Positions 1 to 5,019 of a stretch of 6,846 nt of DNA are shown piece by piece; positions within the stretch are counted from its first letter, which is position 1, and each line of letters opens with the position of its first letter. This DNA comes from Dehalococcoidia bacterium (GTDB taxonomy: Bacteria; Chloroflexota; Dehalococcoidia; JAUYDP01). The notes below the pieces were generated by a model. It was given only the letters and a program-made list of their open reading frames with translations, ran no database searches and was not told where the DNA came from. Location of the stretch: NCBI GenBank assembly GCA_030691805.1, contig JAUYDP010000151.1, positions 1 to 6,846 of the forward strand, given 5' to 3'. The translations under genes were made by a program, and so were the position numbers.

Positions 1-21
1 AACGTGCCTAGCAGCCCGTTC

Positions 22-82
22 TGTAGTGTAGGGGCTTGTCCCCTACTGGGGTGGGGAGCGGGGGACAAGCCCCCGCACTACA
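22..82. repeat. Compound palindrome (REP/MITE-like), two nested hairpins
   Basis: Arms 22-43 and 61-82 are inverted copies matching at 20 of 22 bases, separated by 17 bases. Each arm also carries its own perfect hairpin: GTAGGGG (28-34) pairs with CCCCTAC (40-46), and GCGGGGG (58-64) pairs with CCCCCGC (70-76), each around a five-base loop (CTTGT and its complement ACAAG). The DNA or RNA can therefore fold either as one long stem or as two adjacent GC-rich hairpins. This looks like a dispersed palindromic unit. It could also terminate transcription from a gene upstream of the window, although no T-tract follows the second stem beyond a short TTTT at 83-86. Confidence 0.75.
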
Positions 83-182
83 TTTTCGCTCCCTATGCCT
101 CGCACGGAATTTTTTATCGGACAGCATTGGGGACGACCCCGGCTACGGAGTTGGATGATGTTCAACGGTCTCTAATCACGGG

Positions 183-211
183 TTGACCTGAAGTAACTCA
201 TGGGGTATAAT
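183..211 (+). promoter_or_regulatory. Sigma-70-type promoter for the NEW3/ABC operon
   Basis: TTGACC at 183-188 (5 of 6 to TTGACA), a 17-base spacer, then TATAAT at 206-211 (6 of 6). Transcription would start near 218 and read into the gene at 393. This is the best promoter match in the window and is on the right strand for the operon. Confidence 0.75.
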
Positions 212-327
212 TTTTGCCTGGACCCACGAAGCGGCAGTCCCGTCTTAATTTTGTAAGAACACGGTACCGGCGGGATAACCTAAACGGCTGGGGGCCGATT
301 TCTGAAACATTCTTCTGTGTTAAGGCG

Positions 328-333
328 TATAAT
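328..333 (+). promoter_or_regulatory. Possible second -10 element
   Basis: A perfect TATAAT lies 59 bases before the start codon, but the best -35 candidate at 304-309 (GAAACA, 18-base spacer) matches only 3 of 6 and there is no extended TGn. It could be an activator-dependent second promoter or a chance match. Confidence 0.3.
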
Positions 334-392
334 AGTGGGTAAATTGTAGCTAGAGACGTCTTGCCCTGGAACCAGTAGGAGGTGGAGACAAC

Positions 393-1586
393 ATGCCCGC
401 AGGTATTGCAGTAAGGACTATAACCCTGCTATTCCTAATCGCAACATTGGTGGTAATACCCGTCAGCGCCGTGACGCCCATGACGGCCACGGCCGCTCCC
501 GATTTCGAGCTGGCGATAGAATACCCCAGCATATCCGTGGAGCCAGGCAAGACAGTAAGCCTTTTATTGCGCCTGGTAAACCGGGCGAAGTCGGGGCGGC
601 AGGTTGACCTGGCGGTAACCAAGAGCCCCGCAGGTTGGCAATCCGCCATCAAAGATACCGGCCGGGGCTTCGGCGTGCGTAGCATTTACGTAGGGCCGGA
701 AGAGACCAAGTCCGTCAACTTCGAGGCTGTGCCTCCGGACGAAGTCAAGCCGGGCAACTACTCCTTTACCATAAAGGCGGATTCCAAAGACGGCATTAAT
801 GAAACTCTAGACGTCAGCGTTTCGGTGGTCGAGAAGGTGGTAAGCGGGACCAAGGTAGTATCTCAATATCCGGTGCTGAGAGGCCCAACAGGGAGCAAGT
901 TCGAGTTCAAGGTAGACCTGGTCAACGGCACGGGGGAGGAGCAGTCCTATAACCTCTCGGCCAACGCCCCTCAGGGATGGGAAGTGTCTTTCCAGCCGGC
1001 CTATGAGAGCAAGCAGATTTCCACAATACGCATGAAGTCCGGCGAGACCGGAGGCCTTAATATCCAGGTGAGCTCACCGAAGCAGGAGATGGCCGGGGAA
1101 TACCCCATAGACATCCAGGTCTCGGCCGGCACGGAAAAGATCAGCGGGCGCCTGAGGGTTGTGCTGACTGGCACTTACGATATGGCCATGGCTACCAACT
1201 CCGGTCGCTTGAACGTGAACGCCACTGCCGGAAGTGAGGCGCCGCTTTCCATACTGATCGGCAATCAAGGATCGGCCGATCTGACCAACATCAGCCTGTC
1301 CTCTAGTAAGCCCAGCGGTTGGGAGGTTACCTTCGACCAGAAGACGGTAAACAGCCTGGCGCCGGGGGCAACCCGAGAGATTAACGTTAGCATCAAGCCG
1401 GACGGAAAGGCCATCGCGGGCGACTATCTTATTACTATTAGCGCCTCCAACCCCCAGGTCTCCAAGCAATTGGACATTAGGGTGACGGTAGAAACGCCGA
1501 CCATCTGGGGATGGGTAGGAATAGCCATCGTGGTCCTGGTCCTGGCCGGCCTGTACGGAATCTTCCATTCCTTCAGCAGGAGGTAG
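393..1586 (+). CDS. Secreted, membrane-anchored NEW3-type Ig-repeat protein
   Basis: 397 residues. Residues 1-26 are a Sec signal peptide: a short basic N-terminus, hydrophobic core TLLFLIATLVVI and a VSA cleavage motif at 24-26. Three similar extracytoplasmic beta-rich repeats follow, roughly 36-148, 159-262 and 265-368. Each contains a P-x-GW motif (79-82, 193-196, 307-310) and later a G-[NED]-Y motif before paired beta strands (121-123, 235-237, 343-345). This pattern is that of NEW3/NPCBM-associated Ig-like domains. A helix at about 371-391 and the basic tail HSFSRR anchor it, so the bulk faces outside. AGGAGGTG at 377-384 sits 8 bases before the ATG and fixes the start. The gene is followed after 4 bases by an ABC ATPase and then a permease, so I infer it is the external component of that transporter. 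Ligand and role are unknown. There is no enzyme motif. Confidence 0.85.
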   Translation: MPAGIAVRTITLLFLIATLVVIPVSAVTPMTATAAPDFELAIEYPSISVEPGKTVSLLLRLVNRAKSGRQVDLAVTKSPAGWQSAIKDTGRGFGVRSIYVGPEETKSVNFEAVPPDEVKPGNYSFTIKADSKDGINETLDVSVSVVEKVVSGTKVVSQYPVLRGPTGSKFEFKVDLVNGTGEEQSYNLSANAPQGWEVSFQPAYESKQISTIRMKSGETGGLNIQVSSPKQEMAGEYPIDIQVSAGTEKISGRLRVVLTGTYDMAMATNSGRLNVNATAGSEAPLSILIGNQGSADLTNISLSSSKPSGWEVTFDQKTVNSLAPGATREINVSIKPDGKAIAGDYLITISASNPQVSKQLDIRVTVETPTIWGWVGIAIVVLVLAGLYGIFHSFSRR

Positions 1587-1590
1587 GCCA

Positions 1591-2535
1591 ATGGGCGGGG
1601 AAGCGACCGCTATCATAGAGATGGCCGGCCTGACAAAGAAATATGGGGACTTCACCGCAGTTGACCATCTGGACCTCCAGATAATGGAAGGCGAGGTGTT
1701 CGGCCTTCTTGGCCCCAACGGCGCGGGAAAGACGACCACCATCCTGATGATGCTGGGGCTTACCGAGCCGACCGCGGGCCGAGTGCGGGTAGCCGGCTAC
1801 GACTCAACGCGCAAGCCCCTGGATGTTAAGAGGATCGTTGGGTATCTTCCGGATAACGTAGGCTTTTACGATGACCTGACGGCGCGGGAGAACTTGCGCT
1901 ACACAGCCTCCTTAAACGGTCTTCCGAGCGCTGAGTCCCGCAGGCGCATACCGGATCTCCTGGAAAAGGTCGGCCTGGCAGAGGCAGCAAACCAGAAGGT
2001 TGGCAGCTTCTCTAGAGGGATGCGTCAGAGGCTAGGCATTGCCGATGCTCTGGTTAAAGGCCCCAAGCTGGTCGTTCTTGACGAGCCTACCCTGGGCATA
2101 GACCCTGAGGGCGTTAGACACGTGCTCGAGCTGATCTCTACGATGAGCCACTCCGAAGGGATCACTGTATTGATCTCCTCCCACCTATTGCACCAGGTGC
2201 AGCAGACCTGCGACCGGGTGGGCATTTTCGTCAAAGGCCGGCTGGTGGCCGTAGGGCCTATCCAGACCCTTAGCCAGCAACTTATGGATAGTGACAGCAA
2301 GGTTCTTGAGTTGCAGGCCGAACCGCTTACCACCGAACTTAAGGACGATATCAGACAAATAAAGGGGGTGGACGGCATGCAGGAATCGGGCGGGATGCTC
2401 CTTATAACCTGTCAGGAAGATGTGAGAAGGCAGATAGCCGACCGGGTTATGAAGGCCGGCGCCGCGCTTCAACACTTCCGAATGAGGGGGTTTAGCCTGG
2501 AGGACATATACATGAAGTATTTCCGGGAGGCATAA
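1591..2535 (+). CDS. ABC transporter ATP-binding protein (ABC-2/NosF-CcmA type)
   Basis: 314-residue nucleotide-binding subunit that would power the adjacent permease from the cytoplasmic face. Visible motifs in order: Walker A GPNGAGKTT (41-49), ABC signature FSRGM (140-144), Walker B LVVLDEP (160-166, with D164 and E165), D-loop GID (169-171) and H-loop His198. The Q-loop position reads GYLPDN (84-89), so Asp88 stands where many relatives have Gln; Glu or similar occurs there in some drug/Nos/Gld-type ATPases. Residues after about 225 form the C-terminal extension usual for this subfamily. AGGAGG at 1578-1583, made from the last two Arg codons of the previous gene, precedes the ATG by 7 bases, so translation is probably coupled to that gene. 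Substrate cannot be inferred from sequence; NosF, NatA and CcmA-like exporters are all possible comparisons. Confidence 0.95.
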   Translation: MGGEATAIIEMAGLTKKYGDFTAVDHLDLQIMEGEVFGLLGPNGAGKTTTILMMLGLTEPTAGRVRVAGYDSTRKPLDVKRIVGYLPDNVGFYDDLTARENLRYTASLNGLPSAESRRRIPDLLEKVGLAEAANQKVGSFSRGMRQRLGIADALVKGPKLVVLDEPTLGIDPEGVRHVLELISTMSHSEGITVLISSHLLHQVQQTCDRVGIFVKGRLVAVGPIQTLSQQLMDSDSKVLELQAEPLTTELKDDIRQIKGVDGMQESGGMLLITCQEDVRRQIADRVMKAGAALQHFRMRGFSLEDIYMKYFREA

Positions 2536-2538
2536 GCG

Positions 2539-3483
2539 ATGTCCGGCCTGATACCCGTTTTACGGAAGGAACTGGCCGACCATTTTAGTGGCCGGCGGTT
2601 CATGATACTCTTCGCTCTGATCTGTGTGGCCGGCCTTTCCGCGACCTATGTGGCGGCCCAGTCCATCCGAGGCGATATCAGCGGCGACCGCGAATCGGGT
2701 TTCGTCTTCCTGAAGCTCTTCACCGCTTCCAATGGCGTGCTGCCGCCCTTCGTCTCCTTTATCAGCTTCCTGGGTCCACTTATCGGCCTGGCCCTGGGGT
2801 TCGACGCCATAAACAGTGAGCAGTCTAGGGGCACATTGAGCCGGGTACTGTCACAGCCCATCTACCGGGACGCCGTGATAAACGGCAAATTCCTGGCCGC
2901 TGTCATCACCATCGGGTTGATGCTCCTGAGCATCGGGCTGCTCTTAGGAGGATTGGGCCTAAGAATGATCGGAGTCCCGCCTACCCTGGAAGAGGTCCTC
3001 AGGCTGATCTCGTTCATGGCCCTGAGCGTGGTCTACGTGGCGTTCTGGATGAGCCTATCGGTATTATTCTCAATAGTCTTCAAGCAGACGGCGACATCGG
3101 CGCTGGCAGGCATGGCCATCTGGATATTCGCCACATTCTTCTTTCCAATGCTGGCCGGCGTGGCCGCTGATGGGCTGGTCCCTACTAACCAGGATACCCC
3201 GGTAGAAGTCATATTGCAGCACGAGCAACTACGCCAGATGTTATCTCGCATGTCTCCGTCTACCCTTTACCAAGAGGCCACTGTCGCAATACTAACCCCG
3301 GGGATCCGCACCCTTGGCCCCATAATGCTGGAACAGACCAGGGGTATGTTGCCTAACCCGCTGTCCTGGAGTCAGAGCATGCTCGTGGCGTGGCCGCATG
3401 TCATAGGGCTGGTTGCACTGACGCTCATCTGCTTCGCCATCTCTTACGTGAAGTTCATGCGGCAGGAGATCCGGGCGACGTAA
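2539..3483 (+). CDS. ABC-2 type transporter permease (NosY-like)
   Basis: 314-residue integral membrane protein, likely working as a homodimer with the upstream ATPase. Six hydrophobic segments are visible at about 19-41, 69-91, 118-143, 155-181, 187-209 and 287-309. The N-terminal stretch RKELADHFSGRRF is the amphipathic coupling region typical of ABC-2 permeases. After helix 2 comes the family motif E-x3-GTL-x3-LS-x-P-x2-R-x5-GK (94-117), which faces the cytoplasm. A loop of about 75 residues between helices 5 and 6 is probably extracytoplasmic and could contact the NEW3 protein. The start is 3 bases after the ATPase stop, with GGGAGG at 2525-2530 placed 8 bases upstream. Length and helix count fit the ABC2_membrane_2/NosY group; the transported substrate is unknown. 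Confidence 0.9.
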   Translation: MSGLIPVLRKELADHFSGRRFMILFALICVAGLSATYVAAQSIRGDISGDRESGFVFLKLFTASNGVLPPFVSFISFLGPLIGLALGFDAINSEQSRGTLSRVLSQPIYRDAVINGKFLAAVITIGLMLLSIGLLLGGLGLRMIGVPPTLEEVLRLISFMALSVVYVAFWMSLSVLFSIVFKQTATSALAGMAIWIFATFFFPMLAGVAADGLVPTNQDTPVEVILQHEQLRQMLSRMSPSTLYQEATVAILTPGIRTLGPIMLEQTRGMLPNPLSWSQSMLVAWPHVIGLVALTLICFAISYVKFMRQEIRAT

Positions 3484-3485
3484 GC

Positions 3486-3530
3486 GTGATTACGTGATTG
3501 CGTTATTGGGGCATTAGGTAATCACCTAAT
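3486..3530. terminator. Overlapping hairpins at a convergent gene junction
   Basis: Two alternative stems occupy the 46-base gap between convergent genes. ATTAGGT (3513-3519) pairs with ACCTAAT (3524-3530) around AATC. GTGATTAC (3486-3493) pairs with GTAATCAC (3518-3525). Both are exact and they compete for the same bases. The stems are AT-rich and no T-tract follows, so this would be a weak or bidirectional terminator. The role is inferred from position. Confidence 0.45.
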
Positions 3531-4327
3531 TACGAGCTTAACTTCCCCTCCCGAAACGCCTGCAAGTACCCCCTACACCATTTGTCCCGGCCGGCCAGGG
3601 CCTGCGTAGCGAGCACCGTCGCCATCAGGGAGCTATCCCGAACATCCAGTATTGCCCCATCCAGGCCCAGGGCTACCGCCATGGATAGGAACGTCCTGTT
3701 GAGAATGCGCCGTTGGGGCATCCCAAACCCCACGTTGCTGAGACCTGCTATGACCTTGACTCCCGGTAGCTCCTGCTTGAAAAGCTGGATAGTCTTGAGC
3801 GCTATCGCTCCACCCTGCCAGTCGGTGGCAATGGTCAGGACCAGCGGGTCTAGATAAATATCATCCAGAGGCTTCCCTGCCTGGACCAGCTCATCAACCA
3901 GTCCACGGGCGACCTCCAGGCGGTGAGTGGGGGTTTTGGGTATTCCATCCTCCGTCAGGCAAAGGGCAACCACACCGCAATCGTGGGCGGCCACCACCGG
4001 CAACAGCCTCGATTTCTTTCTAGACTCCGCAGTGATGGAGTTGACCAGGGGCCGTCCGCGGTGAAGGGCCAGTGCAGCTTCAATAGCCTGCGGGTCGGAG
4101 CTATCTATCATCAGCGGCAATTCCACCTCTCCTTGAACCTGCTTGATAAGCCAGGTGAGGTCAGCCACTTCGTCCCTCCCCCCCAAACCAGCATTGACAT
4201 CCAGCATCTGAGCACCGCGCTCCTTCTGCTCCCTGGCCAGACGCAGGATGACCGCCTCATCCCTTCCGGCGATAGCCTGGCCCACTTTTTCGATCGGGCC
4301 GTTGATAGACTCCCCCACTATTAACAT
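3530..4327 (-). CDS. Methyltetrahydrofolate:corrinoid methyltransferase (AcsE/MeTr-like)
   Basis: 265-residue pterin-binding TIM-barrel enzyme expected to move the N5-methyl group of methyltetrahydrofolate to the cobalt of a corrinoid protein in the cytoplasm. The order MLIVGESING (1-10), LDVNAG (42-47), IDSSDPQAIEAAL (74-86), VNSITAES (95-102), YLDPLVL (158-164) and GLSNVGFG...NRTFL (195-214) follows AcsE of acetogens closely. Asp75, Asn96 and Asp160 fall at the numbers I recall for that enzyme's folate-binding residues, and Asn198 matches its mobile Asn199. A GTG one codon upstream is possible, but AAGGAG at 4333-4338 leaves only 2 bases to it and 5 to the ATG at 4327, which also matches the family N-terminus. 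No corrinoid protein, CO dehydrogenase or activase is nearby, so the methyl acceptor is unknown. Dihydropteroate synthase is unlikely because the folate-methyl motifs fit better. Confidence 0.88.
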   Translation of the reverse strand: MLIVGESINGPIEKVGQAIAGRDEAVILRLAREQKERGAQMLDVNAGLGGRDEVADLTWLIKQVQGEVELPLMIDSSDPQAIEAALALHRGRPLVNSITAESRKKSRLLPVVAAHDCGVVALCLTEDGIPKTPTHRLEVARGLVDELVQAGKPLDDIYLDPLVLTIATDWQGGAIALKTIQLFKQELPGVKVIAGLSNVGFGMPQRRILNRTFLSMAVALGLDGAILDVRDSSLMATVLATQALAGRDKWCRGYLQAFREGKLSS

Positions 4328-4332
4328 CACAA

Positions 4333-4338
4333 CTCCTT
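4333..4338 (-). promoter_or_regulatory. Ribosome binding site deciding ATG over GTG
   Basis: AAGGAG on the minus strand. The spacer is 5 bases to the ATG (4327) but only 2 to the overlapping GTG (4330), so the ATG is the better start for the methyltransferase. Confidence 0.7.
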
Positions 4339-4411
4339 CCCCGGCAGAGATAGATTACTTGTTTTGCGCGTTCTGATGCATCGGCAGCCCAATTCGCTCA
4401 TTCCTCAAAGG

Positions 4412-4440
4412 ATAATAACCTTGCTAGCCTACAAGGTCAA
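4412..4440 (-). promoter_or_regulatory. Promoter of the methyltransferase gene
   Basis: Read on the minus strand, TTGACC (4440-4435), a 17-base spacer and TATTAT (4417-4412) each match consensus at 5 of 6. Transcription would begin near 4405, giving a leader of roughly 78 bases before the ATG at 4327. Confidence 0.65.
4418..4437. promoter_or_regulatory. Candidate operator dyad in the methyltransferase promoter
   Basis: ACCTTG (4418-4423) and CAAGGT (4432-4437) form an exact 6-base dyad with an 8-base centre. It covers the whole spacer between the -10 and -35 elements and overlaps the -35. A dimeric repressor bound there would block RNA polymerase. This is inferred from position only. Confidence 0.3.
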
Positions 4441-4482
4441 TTCTGACGGACGATGATCGCGACTACGCCCATATTGGATGCC

Positions 4483-4512
4483 GTGTCAACACTTTTGGGT
4501 TAGTGGTATGAT
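4483..4512 (+). promoter_or_regulatory. Probable extended -10 promoter of the glutaredoxin gene
   Basis: TATGAT (4507-4512, 5 of 6) preceded by TG at 4504-4505 as an extended -10, with GTGTCA (4483-4488, 4 of 6) at an 18-base spacer. The predicted start near 4519 gives a short leader of about 30 bases. Confidence 0.5.
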
Positions 4513-4536
4513 GAAGGGGCCAACACAAAAGCATCT

Positions 4537-4542
4537 GAGGAG
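4537..4542 (+). promoter_or_regulatory. Ribosome binding site supporting a TTG start
   Basis: GAGGAG ends 6 bases before the TTG at 4549. The next in-frame ATG (codon 7, inside the first beta strand) has no such signal and would remove part of the fold, so the TTG is preferred. Confidence 0.7.
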
Positions 4543-4548
4543 CAGGCA

Positions 4549-4794
4549 TTGGACAAGAAAGTTATTATGTACACCACCACCTGGTGCGCGGACTGCCGGG
4601 CCGCCAAGCGCTTCCTGGACAAGCGCGGCATTCTGTACCAGGAGATAGATGTAGAACAAACTCCTGGTGCCGCCGAGAAGCTAATCGAGTGGAGCGGCGG
4701 CTACCGCACCGTGCCCACTTTCGATATAGACGGCGCTATCGTCGTTGACTTCGATCGAGCTAAGCTCGATCAGCTCCTGCGTAGCGAAATGTAG
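4549..4794 (+). CDS. Glutaredoxin-like thiol oxidoreductase (CxxC, TTG start)
   Basis: 81-residue cytoplasmic thioredoxin-fold protein of the short glutaredoxin/NrdH-like group, expected to reduce disulfides in a partner protein. The first strand VIMYTTT leads into the redox motif W-C-A-D-C (12-16), both cysteines present. The cis-proline motif TVP (54-56) and a downstream acidic/hydrophobic stretch (DIDGAIVVDFD) complete the fold. The CADC centre differs from the CPYC of classical glutaredoxins and suits a thioredoxin-reductase-linked or mycoredoxin-like enzyme, but the electron donor cannot be read from sequence. It is a single-gene unit, divergent from the methyltransferase and convergent with the SDR. 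The last codons include a 19-base palindrome. The reading frame ends 10 bases before a foldback element. Confidence 0.88.
   Translation: MDKKVIMYTTTWCADCRAAKRFLDKRGILYQEIDVEQTPGAAEKLIEWSGGYRTVPTFDIDGAIVVDFDRAKLDQLLRSEM
4753..4771. repeat. 19-base palindrome inside the glutaredoxin 3' end
   Basis: GATCGAGCT (4753-4761) and AGCTCGATC (4763-4771) are exact inverted copies around a single A. It lies in codons for DRAKLDQ near the C-terminus. It could form an mRNA hairpin near the stop codon, serve as a protein-binding site, or be chance. No T-tract follows. Confidence 0.5.
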
Positions 4795-4804
4795 CCTCCC
4801 GGAC

Positions 4805-5016
4805 GGCCCTATCCACAGATTTCGCAGATTTCACAGATACTAATTTTCTGAGCATAGGCAATTTGCGCACGTTGATTGCCGTCGCTTACGCATAAGGTAC
4901 GGGGTTAGCAACCCCGCCTCAAGCACTATGTTTGCCTAGACTGCGGCCGAAAACTAGCGGCATTCTTCCCCCCGCGCTCTAAAGCTGTGGAATCTGCGTA
5001 ATCTGCGGATTGGGCC
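4805..5016. mobile_element. 212-bp foldback (MITE-like) element
   Basis: Terminal inverted repeats at 4805-4836 and 4985-5016 match at 28 of 32 bases. Each contains a short internal repetition built on CGCAGATT. Inside, TAGGCAA (4855-4861) pairs with TTGCCTA (4932-4938), and a perfect 7-bp triloop hairpin lies almost at the centre (4900-4916), so the whole unit can fold into one long imperfect stem. No transposase or other gene is inside and no clear target-site duplication is visible. It ends 3 bases from the SDR stop and begins 10 bases after the glutaredoxin stop, so it may also serve as a bidirectional terminator. Confidence 0.65.
4900..4916. terminator. GC-rich triloop hairpin between convergent genes
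   Basis: CGGGGTT (4900-4906) pairs exactly with AACCCCG (4910-4916) around AGC. It sits between two convergent genes and near the centre of the foldback element. There is no adjacent T-tract, so termination activity is only plausible. Confidence 0.4.
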
Positions 5017-5019
5017 TTT

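Larger units (their letters stand above)
1..392. other. Gene-free upstream region with palindrome, promoter and long leader
   Basis: No convincing gene lies in this stretch. A 60-codon open frame at 4-186 exists, but it starts within the region of the palindrome, has no ribosome binding site and encodes a low-complexity Pro/Gly-rich peptide, so I treat it as chance. The stretch holds a compound palindrome at 22-82, a near-consensus promoter at 183-211, a second TATAAT at 328-333 and the Shine-Dalgarno of the first gene at 377-384. From the expected transcription start (about 218) to the ATG at 393 the leader is about 175 bases, long enough for structure. I checked it by eye against common riboswitch cores and recognised none. 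Only short stems are visible, such as CGGC 285-288 with GCCG 294-297. Confidence 0.6.

Noticed and set aside
4..186. 60-codon open frame on the plus strand
   Set aside because: It runs through the palindrome, lacks a ribosome binding site and shows no domain or family pattern.
212..392. Riboswitch or T-box in the leader
   Set aside because: A GGTACCGG stretch recalled a T-box core, but the flanking conserved bases and stems are missing and no other class fits.
350..685. 111-codon minus-strand frame over the NEW3 start
   Set aside because: Overlaps the signal peptide and first repeat of a well-supported gene and looks like a codon-bias shadow.
1074..1742. 222-codon open frame antisense to the NEW3 gene and ATPase
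   Set aside because: It is a shadow of two strongly supported genes; its translation has no recognisable motif and no start signal.
3923..4324. 133-codon plus-strand frame opposite the methyltransferase
   Set aside because: Antisense shadow; the minus-strand frame carries all the family motifs.
4811..5010. CRISPR-like short repeats (CGCAGATT units)
   Set aside because: The units are adjacent, inverted between the two ends and have no regular spacers; no cas gene is near.
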